Origin: Anaerolineaceae bacterium UBA5404
Lineage (GTDB): Bacteria > Chloroflexota > Anaerolineae > Anaerolineales > Anaerolineaceae
Reading direction: 5' to 3'
DNA length: 64,000 nt
NCBI GenBank assembly: GCA_002409625.1
Contig: DHNY01000010.1
Span: forward strand, 124,001-188,000
The notes under the pieces are model-generated. The model was not told the origin of the DNA. It saw nothing but the letters and a program-made list of their open reading frames with translations, and searched no databases. Shown here piece by piece: positions 33,698 through 41,583 of the stretch. The position numbers were made by a program, and so were the translations under genes. Numbering within the stretch: position 1 is the stretch's first letter; every line of letters starts with the position of its first letter.

Positions 33698-34783
33698 ATG
33701 GCAAGAATTTTTGATGTTGTAGAATATCCGCGCGAAATGGTGGACGAAATTGTCCATCGCTTCCCAGAAACCGGTGTGGCAGATCTGCGAATTGGTTCGC
33801 AAGTAATTGTTCGCGAATCCCAGGCGGCAGTTTTCTTCCGCGATGGACACGCCCTAGACGTGCTTGGTCCTGGCCGACACACCATCACCACAGCCAATAT
33901 ACCCATTTTGACTGGTCTGCTGGGTAAACTGTTTGGCGATCGCACTCCGTTCACCGCGGAAGTCTATTATGTTTCTATGCGCGAATTCGCCGACAGAAAA
34001 TGGGGAACTCCCCAACCCATCATCGTGCGCAATACTGGTGTTGGTCTTGGCGTTGCCCTGTTACAAGGCTTTGGCAGTTATAGCTTCCAGGTTTCTGATC
34101 CGCAACAATTTGTAACCCAGGTGGTAGGTCAACTGCATGCATACCGCACACAGGATATCGAAAACCGCCTTCGCACCATGTTGCTTTCTAAACTTCAGGA
34201 TGTTTTGGGCGAAACCACTGCCAACAAGAACGTCTTGGATTTGATTGGACTTACCGATGAACTTAGTGCAGCGGTGCGAGCCAAAGCACAGGATGATTTC
34301 CTGGCTCTCGGTTTAACCCTCAAAACCTTCTACATTGGCAACCTCAAACCATCTGACAAATCTGCTGCTGAGCTGCGTGATATGGGTATGCTGGATATGC
34401 AAACCTACATGCAGTTGCAAGCCGCTGATGCCATGCGCGATGCTGCCCAAAACCCATCTGGTGGCGCAGGTTTAACCGCAGGTATTGGTGCTGGTATGGG
34501 CGTTGGCCAAATTTTGGCAGGCTCATTGGCAGGTTTCCAAGGACAGACCCCTGCCCAACAACCCGCTCAGGGACAAGCTCCTCAGAGCACGCCGCCTGCT
34601 GAACAGCAACAACGTTCTTCTTTGCCGGAACTCTTAACCCCAGAGAACGTGGCACAATATCTCAACGTAACTGAAGAAGACGTTATGTCTGCCATCAATG
34701 CCGGTGATCTGAAAGCCCGCAAGATTGGTAGCGCATATCGCATTTCCCGCGAAGCTCTAGAAGAGTTCTTGCGCAGTTTTTAG
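33698..34783 (+). CDS. SPFH/virion-core-like protein with C-terminal excisionase-type HTH
   Basis: A 361-aa protein with SD TTAGGAGGAC. Residues 1-250 match the SPFH (Band 7) proteins of the YdjI/virion-core-like type: ETGVADLRIGSQVIVRESQ, GPGRHTITTANIPIL, DRTPFTAEVYYVSMREF, KWGTPQPIIVRN. A Gly/Ala-rich amphipathic region (250-285) and a Gln/Pro-rich linker (about 280-308) follow. Relatives often end in a zinc ribbon; here residues 309-361 are instead a helix-turn-helix of the excisionase type (LLTPENVAQYLNVTEEDVM, GDLKARKIGSAYRISREALE). This couples a membrane-scaffold domain to a putative DNA- or protein-binding HTH. Confidence 0.88.
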   Translation: MARIFDVVEYPREMVDEIVHRFPETGVADLRIGSQVIVRESQAAVFFRDGHALDVLGPGRHTITTANIPILTGLLGKLFGDRTPFTAEVYYVSMREFADRKWGTPQPIIVRNTGVGLGVALLQGFGSYSFQVSDPQQFVTQVVGQLHAYRTQDIENRLRTMLLSKLQDVLGETTANKNVLDLIGLTDELSAAVRAKAQDDFLALGLTLKTFYIGNLKPSDKSAAELRDMGMLDMQTYMQLQAADAMRDAAQNPSGGAGLTAGIGAGMGVGQILAGSLAGFQGQTPAQQPAQGQAPQSTPPAEQQQRSSLPELLTPENVAQYLNVTEEDVMSAINAGDLKARKIGSAYRISREALEEFLRSF

Positions 34784-34795
34784 TAAATCCATAGT

Positions 34796-34827
34796 GATAA
34801 AGGCCTGAACAATATCAGGCCTTTATC
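34796..34827 (+). terminator. Terminator after the SPFH operon
   Basis: Perfect 13-bp stem (34796-34808 with 34815-34827) with a 6-nt loop, followed by a weak T-rich stretch. Confidence 0.75.
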
Positions 34828-34858
34828 TGGTTTATTTACCTGTTTGCTTCACAAGGGC

Positions 34859-35995
34859 ATGAAATTACACGAATTTCAAACCAAAGCTATTTTTAGGCGC
34901 GAAGGCATCCCCTTACCCGCGTCTTATTTAGCTTCAAGCCCTGCCCAGGCTAAACAAGCCGCATCAGAAATTGGATATCCAGTTATTCTAAAGGCGCAGT
35001 CTTTGGTTAGTGGTCGAGGCAAAGCCGGTGGCATTCGACTGATACGCAATGATGAAGAAACTGAAAAAGCTGCCAGCGATATTTTAAGTATCAAACTTCG
35101 TGGGATTTCCATCCAAAACATCTTGGTAGAAAAAGCCATTAATGTTGAAGACGAACTCTTTATTGCTGTTCTCTACGACTCTGGCAGCGGTAACCCCTGT
35201 TTTGTTTTATCCGTTGAAGGTGGCATAAGCCTCGAAGACAAACTCCCTTTATCGCCCTTGTATAGCCATGTGCAAGATATTGATCCCTTGTTGGGATTAC
35301 AGGCATTTATGGTGCGCCAGGCCTGCGCGAATTTGCGGATTGATCCTGCCAAGTGGAAAGTAATCGAACAAATTGCCTTAAAACTTTGGACTGTTTTCGA
35401 CAAATATGATGCCACCCTGGCTGAAATTAACTCCATGGTATTTGACAAAGATGGCCATGCTATCGTCCTGGATGGCAAACTTCTCATAGATGACAACTCT
35501 CTTTATAGGCAACGAGAATTTGCCGGCTTTCTCGACCCGGCTATAACCAGTTTTGCCCAAGCAGAAGCCCGCAAGTTTGACCATAAACTGGTTCGTTTGG
35601 ATGGAAACATCGCTGTTATGTCAAACGGTCAAGGATTAGCCAGTTCAACGGTTGACGAGCTTATCCGGCAGGGATTGAAACCGGCGATGGTCCTAATATT
35701 GGACCCCAGTGCCACAATTTCGAGCATCTATGCCGCATGTCAGCTCATCCAGGATGACCCCTTTGTTGAAGCTATTTTAGTAAATGTATTTAGTCACTTA
35801 AAAGATTGCGATTTTATTGCCCAAGGTATCTTAACGGCAAACCAGGAAACGAATAAGACCTTGCCTTACGTCATTCGCTTAAAAGGCACCCATTGCGAAG
35901 ATGCCAAAGCACTTCTCTACAATCAGCAAAATATTAGCTTGGTTGACGATCTCCAGGACGCTGTGAAAAGAACCAAGGAACTAATCGAGTCTTAA
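34859..35995 (+). CDS. Succinyl-CoA synthetase beta-subunit-like protein (divergent)
   Basis: A 378-aa ATP-grasp protein; ATG 34859 gives the canonical MKLHEFQTKAIF start. ILKAQSLVSGRGKAGGIRL forms the nucleotide lid; the acidic metal site appears as LAEINSMVFDKDG and VLDGKLLIDDNSLYR (usually EINPL...LDAK...DDNA). The ligase_CoA part has MSNGQGLASSTVD and AILVNVFSHLKDCDFIAQGI (usually NIFGGI). The overall fold is SucC, but several conserved spots deviate, and so do those of its partner downstream. It could use another carboxylic acid, or be weakly active. Confidence 0.82.
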   Translation: MKLHEFQTKAIFRREGIPLPASYLASSPAQAKQAASEIGYPVILKAQSLVSGRGKAGGIRLIRNDEETEKAASDILSIKLRGISIQNILVEKAINVEDELFIAVLYDSGSGNPCFVLSVEGGISLEDKLPLSPLYSHVQDIDPLLGLQAFMVRQACANLRIDPAKWKVIEQIALKLWTVFDKYDATLAEINSMVFDKDGHAIVLDGKLLIDDNSLYRQREFAGFLDPAITSFAQAEARKFDHKLVRLDGNIAVMSNGQGLASSTVDELIRQGLKPAMVLILDPSATISSIYAACQLIQDDPFVEAILVNVFSHLKDCDFIAQGILTANQETNKTLPYVIRLKGTHCEDAKALLYNQQNISLVDDLQDAVKRTKELIES

Positions 35996-35996
35996 A

Positions 35997-36872
35997 ATGT
36001 CTATTCTCATTGATCAAAACTCACGCATTATTGTCCAAGGCATTAACGGCAGAGCAGGATCTTACTTTGCCAGGCGAATGCATGAATATGGCAACAATGT
36101 TTTCGGTGGAATTGCTCCATCGTATGGTGGCGGTTGGGCATTGGAAGGTAAAGTGCCCTTGTTTGATACTGTCCAGGAATGCGTAAAAAACACAGACGCA
36201 GATACCAGCGTCATTTTTGTGCCAGCTTACTCAGCTGCGGACGCTTGTTTTGAAGCCATGGATGCCGGCATTCAAAACATCATTTGTATTTCTGCTGGCG
36301 TGCCGATAAAAGACACCGCTATGATTCGGAGCCGTCTAAAGCATAATGAAGCTATTCTGATAGGTCCAAACGCGCCAGGTGTATTTTCACCAGAAAAGGC
36401 TATGGCAGGCGTTTTTCCGGTGGATTTTGCCGTTGAAGGTCGTTTAGGCGTAATCTCCCGTGCCGGATCATTAACCTATGATGTGTTGCAGACATTGTTT
36501 GAAAACGGTATCGGTGTCAGCACCGCGGTTGGGCTTGGTGAAGATTGCATGTCTGGTACCAGCATTGTTGAATGCCTGGACTTATTCGAAATGGATGCAC
36601 ACACAGATAATATCTTGATTATCGGGCAACCTGGCGACATACAGGAAGAAACTGCAGCCACCCACATTCTCGAATCTATTACCAAACCGGTTTACGCCTA
36701 TATCGCCGGTGAGAGCATCGACCCCGCACAAATTATCGGACATACTGAAATTTGTATGTTTGACCCTCAACACAACAGTCAAAAGAAAATTGAGGTCCTT
36801 GCACAATCGGGTGTGCGCATCGCTCACCGCATGCAGGAAATCCCCGGCATATTAAAAAGCAAAGCTGGCTAA
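35997..36872 (+). CDS. Succinyl-CoA synthetase alpha-subunit-like protein (divergent)
   Basis: A 291-aa SucD-like protein, one base after the beta-like gene. The CoA-binding Rossmann part has IIVQGINGRAGSYFARRM and PAYSAADACFEAMDAGI. The central motif GPNCPG is GPNAPG. The phosphohistidine is preserved in position (H249 in IIGHTEIC, E. coli H246), but the surrounding GHAGAI is lost, and the GEIGG loop that stabilises the phosphohistidine reads GQPGD. The heterodimer should still form; substrate specificity or catalysis is probably altered. Other acid-CoA ligases of this superfamily (malate-CoA ligase, for instance) are alternatives. Confidence 0.82.
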   Translation: MSILIDQNSRIIVQGINGRAGSYFARRMHEYGNNVFGGIAPSYGGGWALEGKVPLFDTVQECVKNTDADTSVIFVPAYSAADACFEAMDAGIQNIICISAGVPIKDTAMIRSRLKHNEAILIGPNAPGVFSPEKAMAGVFPVDFAVEGRLGVISRAGSLTYDVLQTLFENGIGVSTAVGLGEDCMSGTSIVECLDLFEMDAHTDNILIIGQPGDIQEETAATHILESITKPVYAYIAGESIDPAQIIGHTEICMFDPQHNSQKKIEVLAQSGVRIAHRMQEIPGILKSKAG

Positions 36873-36883
36873 TTCAGCCAGCT
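36851..36883 (-). terminator. Terminator of acpP inside the end of the SucD-like gene
   Basis: On the minus strand AGCTGGCT (36876-36883) pairs with AGCCAGCT (36863-36870), 5-nt loop, followed by TTTGCTTTTT. It lies over the stop codon of the convergent gene. Confidence 0.65.
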
Positions 36884-36905
36884 CATATACTTGCTTGCTT
36901 TAGCT

Positions 36906-37151
36906 TTATTTCTCAATGACTTCGTCAATAGCTTTTACAGCGTCACCAATGGTTTGAATAGATCTGGCTGCTTCGTCATCAATGTTGATGTCAAACTTTT
37001 CGCAAAATCCATCAATGAGGAAAAACTGATCCATTGAGTCAGCTTTCAAATCTTCAATAAAGCGAGTTTCCATGGTGAGTTCATCACCATCAATTTTGAG
37101 GACATCCATAACCACTTCTTTAACTAATTCAAAAGTATTTTCTGTTGCCAT
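36906..37151 (-). CDS. acpP: Acyl carrier protein
   Basis: An 81-aa acidic four-helix protein carrying phosphopantetheine on Ser39. The attachment motif is ADSMDQF, with Met in place of the near-universal Leu of DSL. FIEDLKAD precedes and DDEAARSIQTIGDAVKAI follows as in standard ACPs. SD AAGGAGCTAG lies before ATG 37151. It stands alone, divergent from fni and away from any fatty-acid synthesis cluster in the window, so it may serve fatty acid or another acyl pathway. Confidence 0.9.
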   Translation of the reverse strand: MATENTFELVKEVVMDVLKIDGDELTMETRFIEDLKADSMDQFFLIDGFCEKFDINIDDEAARSIQTIGDAVKAIDEVIEK

Positions 37152-37185
37152 TTGTTCCTAGCTCCTTAAAATGTTCCGTGTCATA

Positions 37186-37204
37186 ATATCTTGTTTTAAG
37201 ATAT
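37186..37204. repeat. Inverted repeat in the acpP/fni intergenic region
   Basis: ATATCTT (37186-37192) / AAGATAT (37198-37204) with a 5-nt spacer, between two divergent genes; a possible operator. No known regulator motif recognised. Confidence 0.3.
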
Positions 37205-37225
37205 CATAGATGATAACACGAAAAT

Positions 37226-38257
37226 ATGGAAAAAGTTAGCAAAACCTCTCACCGAAAAGATGAACATTTGATAATTTGCCTTGAGAAAGAGGTCGTATCA
37301 AGTGTATCTGCCGGGTTTGAAAAAATCCGCATCAAGCATCAAGCTTTACCAGAGCTGGATTATAAACAAGTCGACACCAGCACTACTTTCCTGGGCAAGC
37401 AGCTGGCTGCACCGATATTAATCTCATCAATGACTGGTGGTAGCGCTGAGGGCGGTCGTTTTAATGCCTTATTAGCGGAAACCGCAGAGCATTTTAAAAT
37501 TGCAATGGGCGTGGGTTCTCAACGCGCCGCAATAGAAGACCCCGCACTTGAAGCAAGCTTCCAGGTGCGAGAAATTGCACCTTCTATTTTGCTCTTTGCT
37601 AATCTGGGCGCGGTACAGTTAAATTATGGCTACGGCATCGATCAAGTCCGTCGTGCTGTTGACATGATTCAGGCTGATGCGCTATATTTGCACCTTAACC
37701 CACTTCAAGAGGCGCTCCAACCCGAAGGAAATAGCAATTTCACAGGACTTTTTTCAAAAATTGAGAAGCTATGTGCTGAGTTAGAAGTTCCAGTTTTTGT
37801 GAAGGAAGTTGGATCAGGAATAAATCCACATATTGCCAAAGCATTGCTTGAACTGGGTGTTACAGGAATAGATTGTGCCGGACTTGGTGGCACATCCTGG
37901 GCATTGGTCGAAGCAGAAAGGCAACCTGACCCAGCTATGCGCCATTTAGCCCAACAATTTGGACATTGGGGCTTGCCTACCGTGGATTGTTTGCTGGGAT
38001 ATCGGCAGCAGGGCATTAACGGGCAGATAATCGCCTCTGGTGGCATTAGATCCGGTTTTGATGTTTTCAAGTCAATCGCTCTTGGTGCAAACCTGGCTGG
38101 TATGGCACTACCCTTCATTAGAAGCGCAAACAAAGGTCCTGAAGCATTACATAGCTTCACAGAGGGCATCATCAAGGAGTTGCGCATTGCTATGTTCAAC
38201 GCGCACTGTTCCACTATTTCTGATATCGATTTTTCTACCATTACCTTAGAGGACTAA
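37226..38257 (+). CDS. fni: Isopentenyl-diphosphate delta-isomerase, type 2
   Basis: A 343-aa FMN/NADPH-dependent enzyme interconverting IPP and DMAPP. RKDEHLIICLE opens the protein, then SSMTGGSAEGGRFN, GVGSQRAAIEDP, LFANLGAVQLNYG, HLNPLQEALQPEG (metal/substrate binding Gln-Glu), VFVKEVGSGI (catalytic Lys region) and a C-terminal IIASGGIRSGFDVFKSIALGA phosphate site. The polyprenyl synthase follows 3 bases later, so isomer and chain-elongation enzymes are coupled. Confidence 0.96.
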   Translation: MEKVSKTSHRKDEHLIICLEKEVVSSVSAGFEKIRIKHQALPELDYKQVDTSTTFLGKQLAAPILISSMTGGSAEGGRFNALLAETAEHFKIAMGVGSQRAAIEDPALEASFQVREIAPSILLFANLGAVQLNYGYGIDQVRRAVDMIQADALYLHLNPLQEALQPEGNSNFTGLFSKIEKLCAELEVPVFVKEVGSGINPHIAKALLELGVTGIDCAGLGGTSWALVEAERQPDPAMRHLAQQFGHWGLPTVDCLLGYRQQGINGQIIASGGIRSGFDVFKSIALGANLAGMALPFIRSANKGPEALHSFTEGIIKELRIAMFNAHCSTISDIDFSTITLED

Positions 38258-38260
38258 ACC

Positions 38261-39247
38261 ATGATAAATGAAATAAGAGCCCGCTTTGAGTTTAAACTCG
38301 AAGACAAATTAATGACGCAATGTGGCAAAACTGAACCGGAATTAACCGAAATGGTTCGCTATCATTTTGGATGGCACGCAGATGGAGAACAACGTGGAAA
38401 ACGCTTGCGACCTATCATGCATATCCTGGCAACAATGGCTTTGGGAAGCACTGAAGAGGCAGCCATGTCCTCTGCAATCGCTTTGGAAACTTTTCACAAC
38501 TTCACTTTAGTCCATGATGATATTCAGGACAAAGGGGAATTCCGCCAAGGCAGATTAGCCATGTGGCAAAAATATGGCATGGAGCAATCCATAAACACGG
38601 GTGATTTTATGTCCTATGCTGCCTTTTCTATTCTTAATCAGAACAACCATGAACTAGATGAGCATCAAGGTATTCTGCTCAATCAAACCTTCACTTTGGC
38701 AGGTTTGGATGTCATGCGCGGGCAACATTTGGATATGCGTTATGAGAAAATGGCAATCGTAAAACTTGAGCAATACCTGAAAATGATTACCTATAAAACG
38801 GCAAGGCTGTTTTCCCTGGCATTTGAAATGGCAGGCATTATTAATCAGGTTGAAACAGAAAAGCTCACAAACCTACGCGCAATTGGCAAAAATATCGGGA
38901 TTGCTTTTCAAATTCAGGATGATTACTTGGGTATTTGGGGCGATCCACTCAAGACAGGGAAATCTGTCAGTACCGATATAATGACAAAAAAGAAAACCTA
39001 CCCACTGTTGATTGGACTGAATAATATCCAAGAAATGCTCGATTTATGGAATGAACCTGCCCCACTTCCAGATGATGTGATTGGCAAGATTACAAATCTA
39101 CTAAGCGATAATGATATTGATACGCAAACCCTGAATGCCGCGCGATCTTACAAACTGGACGCCATAAACCTTTTTGAAGATACCTTTAGGCAAGAATCCG
39201 AAGCCAAACAGTCATTGTTAAATCTGTTAAGTTTGATGATAATTTAG
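38261..39247 (+). CDS. Polyprenyl diphosphate synthase (trans-type)
   Basis: A 328-aa all-helical prenyltransferase. The first aspartate-rich motif is HDDIQD (D86, D87, D90) and the second is QDDYLGIWGD; GKRLRPIM is the IPP-binding region and GKSVSTDIMTKKKTYP follows the second motif. It condenses allylic diphosphates with IPP. Product length (farnesyl, geranylgeranyl or longer) cannot be fixed by eye; the FHNFTLVHDD spacing before the first motif suggests a medium-chain product. It completes an isoprenoid pair with fni. Confidence 0.93.
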   Translation: MINEIRARFEFKLEDKLMTQCGKTEPELTEMVRYHFGWHADGEQRGKRLRPIMHILATMALGSTEEAAMSSAIALETFHNFTLVHDDIQDKGEFRQGRLAMWQKYGMEQSINTGDFMSYAAFSILNQNNHELDEHQGILLNQTFTLAGLDVMRGQHLDMRYEKMAIVKLEQYLKMITYKTARLFSLAFEMAGIINQVETEKLTNLRAIGKNIGIAFQIQDDYLGIWGDPLKTGKSVSTDIMTKKKTYPLLIGLNNIQEMLDLWNEPAPLPDDVIGKITNLLSDNDIDTQTLNAARSYKLDAINLFEDTFRQESEAKQSLLNLLSLMII

Positions 39248-39256
39248 AAAACAATA

Positions 39257-40768
39257 TTAAACTGTTTGCTTTTCTATCTCAATAACCTGCGCGTTTTTAT
39301 ACATGCGCCATGCGGCGACTACCAAGCCAAACGCAACCCAATAATAGGGTAACCCGAAGGTGTCCATGCTAAATCCTTCTACAACAAAGGACACAATAAA
39401 GAGCTTCCCAACCAATCCCATGGTTTCAAAAAAGTGATCACGACCTTGCTTTTCAAGTTCGGTTGCAGATTTCCACTGGAGGTAAAGCCATGAAACAAAC
39501 AATGCTGTACCAATTATGCCAGTTTCACCCAATAAGCGAGACCATAAATTCTTTGCATTTGGAATAAACCGATCTGTGTTTAGCATGCTAACGACTTCAG
39601 GTAATTTATACCCAAAATAAGAAACATTCAATGGGAAGTAATAGCCAATCATGCCAAGTCCAACGCCAAAAAGAGGGTTAAGTTGGAAAACCCTAAAACC
39701 TGTAATCCAGTAGACCAGCCTTTCCGCTATTTGGATTAATGTTGCCCAGCCAAGCACACCTTTTTCTTGCATGGCTTGAAAATCCAGCAAACTAGCTGTG
39801 CGTTGCGGATTAACTTTACTCATGATAAAGGCGGCAAGAACAACCAAGCCCATGGTGATCAGAATAATCACAATCCATCCTGAAAGCTTAAGAAAGCGTT
39901 TTTGCCATGGTCCGTATGAAACGGATCTTTTTTCTTCCAGGTGAGTAACAATTTTGTCAAGATAATACTTTGCAGCTTTAAATATCAAATAAGCCATTAA
40001 ACCAACAAAAGTGAGCCACCCAATTCTTGAATAACTGAAAAAGAGAGAGGCTAATCCAAAAAGGAGAAGTATGTTTTCAATGCTTACTTTCTTAAACAAC
40101 CGGACTTTATAAACACTATAAGATTTAAGGCTAAAGCCTAACCAAATGGGTAAGTAAAGAATGTTTAATTGGTGTGCCAACCAGCTCGGTTCAAAAGCCA
40201 AGCCACTAATTCTACGGGGATACGCTCTTCCTGATGATGAAATCGCAGTGGTCATTTTCCAAAGCCAGTCTGGATATGTTGAGATGTCGTTATTCATATG
40301 AAGAAATTGGATGACAGAAAACGCAATCATGACTATCGCGCCAATATTCATCCATCGAAGGACATAATTAAACTTTTCTTTTGTTGTTAAAAAATGCGCA
40401 CAAAGATAATAAAAAGTTATGCCCATTAACAGGGTGATCACTGCTTCAAGAATGCTTCTCATATAAGGTGTTGATCGGAAGCTGGGAACTTCCCGCAAGA
40501 ACACGAGTGCGGAACCCATCAAAGCAAAGATGAAAAAAAACAAGAGAGGCAAAAACTGCCGTGAAAATAATCTTTGTTTAAAAAATGTAGGGATGATTAA
40601 GATAAAAACGAGCAGAAATGCAGGAATAACAGACAAGGGTGCTACTGCTGTTCCTCCAAACAGTTTTGAAATGAGCGGAAGGCTACTGATTGGCAAAAAT
40701 AAGAACAATGCAGCAAAGGCTATTGAAACAAGTACTCGTCGAATTTCTTCAAGCTTTGTTCTAAGCAT
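39257..40768 (-). CDS. O-antigen ligase/Wzy-like membrane protein
   Basis: A 503-aa protein with about twelve predicted membrane helices and one large extracytoplasmic loop typical of the Wzy_C/O-antigen ligase superfamily (LNPLFGVGLGMIGYYFPLN, NAKNLWSRLLGETGIIGTALF). ATG 40768 overlaps the end of the Wzz-like gene by eight bases, indicating translational coupling. The superfamily polymerises or ligates glycans on a lipid carrier outside the membrane. In a likely monoderm organism it should act on an extracellular or wall polysaccharide rather than LPS. No glycosyltransferases adjoin. Confidence 0.82.
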   Translation of the reverse strand: MLRTKLEEIRRVLVSIAFAALFLFLPISSLPLISKLFGGTAVAPLSVIPAFLLVFILIIPTFFKQRLFSRQFLPLLFFFIFALMGSALVFLREVPSFRSTPYMRSILEAVITLLMGITFYYLCAHFLTTKEKFNYVLRWMNIGAIVMIAFSVIQFLHMNNDISTYPDWLWKMTTAISSSGRAYPRRISGLAFEPSWLAHQLNILYLPIWLGFSLKSYSVYKVRLFKKVSIENILLLFGLASLFFSYSRIGWLTFVGLMAYLIFKAAKYYLDKIVTHLEEKRSVSYGPWQKRFLKLSGWIVIILITMGLVVLAAFIMSKVNPQRTASLLDFQAMQEKGVLGWATLIQIAERLVYWITGFRVFQLNPLFGVGLGMIGYYFPLNVSYFGYKLPEVVSMLNTDRFIPNAKNLWSRLLGETGIIGTALFVSWLYLQWKSATELEKQGRDHFFETMGLVGKLFIVSFVVEGFSMDTFGLPYYWVAFGLVVAAWRMYKNAQVIEIEKQTV

Positions 40769-41561
40769 TATTTTCCCTAAACAAGAAGTAGGCAAAAGCA
40801 ATAAGCATACCCAATGCAGCGCCTGCTAATGTCATTGAACCGCGTGAGTAGCTCACCGGTTTTGCAGGCACCGATGCAGGCTCATAATGGCTGATGTTCA
40901 AATACTCACTCAACCCAAGCGTTTTGTCTCCTAATTCAACAAGTATGCTTTCAGCTTCAGACAATGCCTGATCATATTCCGCCTTTGTCATGCTGCTACA
41001 AAACGCGTCTAATGTGACACCTTCATTGAGGTTTGCACAATTTTGAAGAAGGATTAGCGTGTTTTTCGCGCCTGATGCTTCGACAGCATAGGGATAAGCT
41101 GTTTCTGCTGCTTCCTTGAGGATTTTCGCCCAATTCGTCGCGATGCGGGCTGCAATCTCTGGGTTTTCATGACGCACCTTTATCAGGCTGGCGAGCATTC
41201 TTCGCTCAACTTGACCCATTTTTTTCATGTCTTCCAAAGTTAAATCAAGTCCAGCTTTGGCTTCTTGTGCAATCAGTTCTCCCGTAATATAGGGTGTAAA
41301 AAAGAGATCTCCAATGTGATTGACTTGCGAATCCAACATAAACTCTGTCACTGGACCTTCTTTGTGAAGATGAATATTGGTGGTGACACTGGCATGTGCT
41401 TCGAAGATTGGCTTTTTCAAAAAACTAAAACCGTAAGCCAATAAAGCGAAAATGACGATGCAAATAAATAAAACAAACCAATCTTTGCTTGTCTTTTTCA
41501 AAAAATTGAACTTTAGGTTTGTTCTATCGTTACTTTGGGTCTCAGTAAAGTCTTTTTTCAT
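40761..41561 (-). CDS. Wzz-like polysaccharide chain-length protein
   Basis: A 266-aa protein; ATG 41561 is preferred because the start at 41627 would lie within typA. Topology fits polysaccharide co-polymerases: N-terminal helix (about 29-49, WFVLFICIVIFALLAYGF), an external segment of ~170 residues rich in helices, and a C-terminal helix (about 240-262, SMTLAGAALGMLIAFAYFLF), with no cytoplasmic kinase. The short Pro-rich stretch ASVPAKPVSYSRG before the second helix matches the Wzz consensus region. Coupled to the polymerase-like gene downstream. Confidence 0.78.
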   Translation of the reverse strand: MKKDFTETQSNDRTNLKFNFLKKTSKDWFVLFICIVIFALLAYGFSFLKKPIFEAHASVTTNIHLHKEGPVTEFMLDSQVNHIGDLFFTPYITGELIAQEAKAGLDLTLEDMKKMGQVERRMLASLIKVRHENPEIAARIATNWAKILKEAAETAYPYAVEASGAKNTLILLQNCANLNEGVTLDAFCSSMTKAEYDQALSEAESILVELGDKTLGLSEYLNISHYEPASVPAKPVSYSRGSMTLAGAALGMLIAFAYFLFRENNA

Positions 41562-41583
41562 GCTGGTATTATAACCCCTATCA

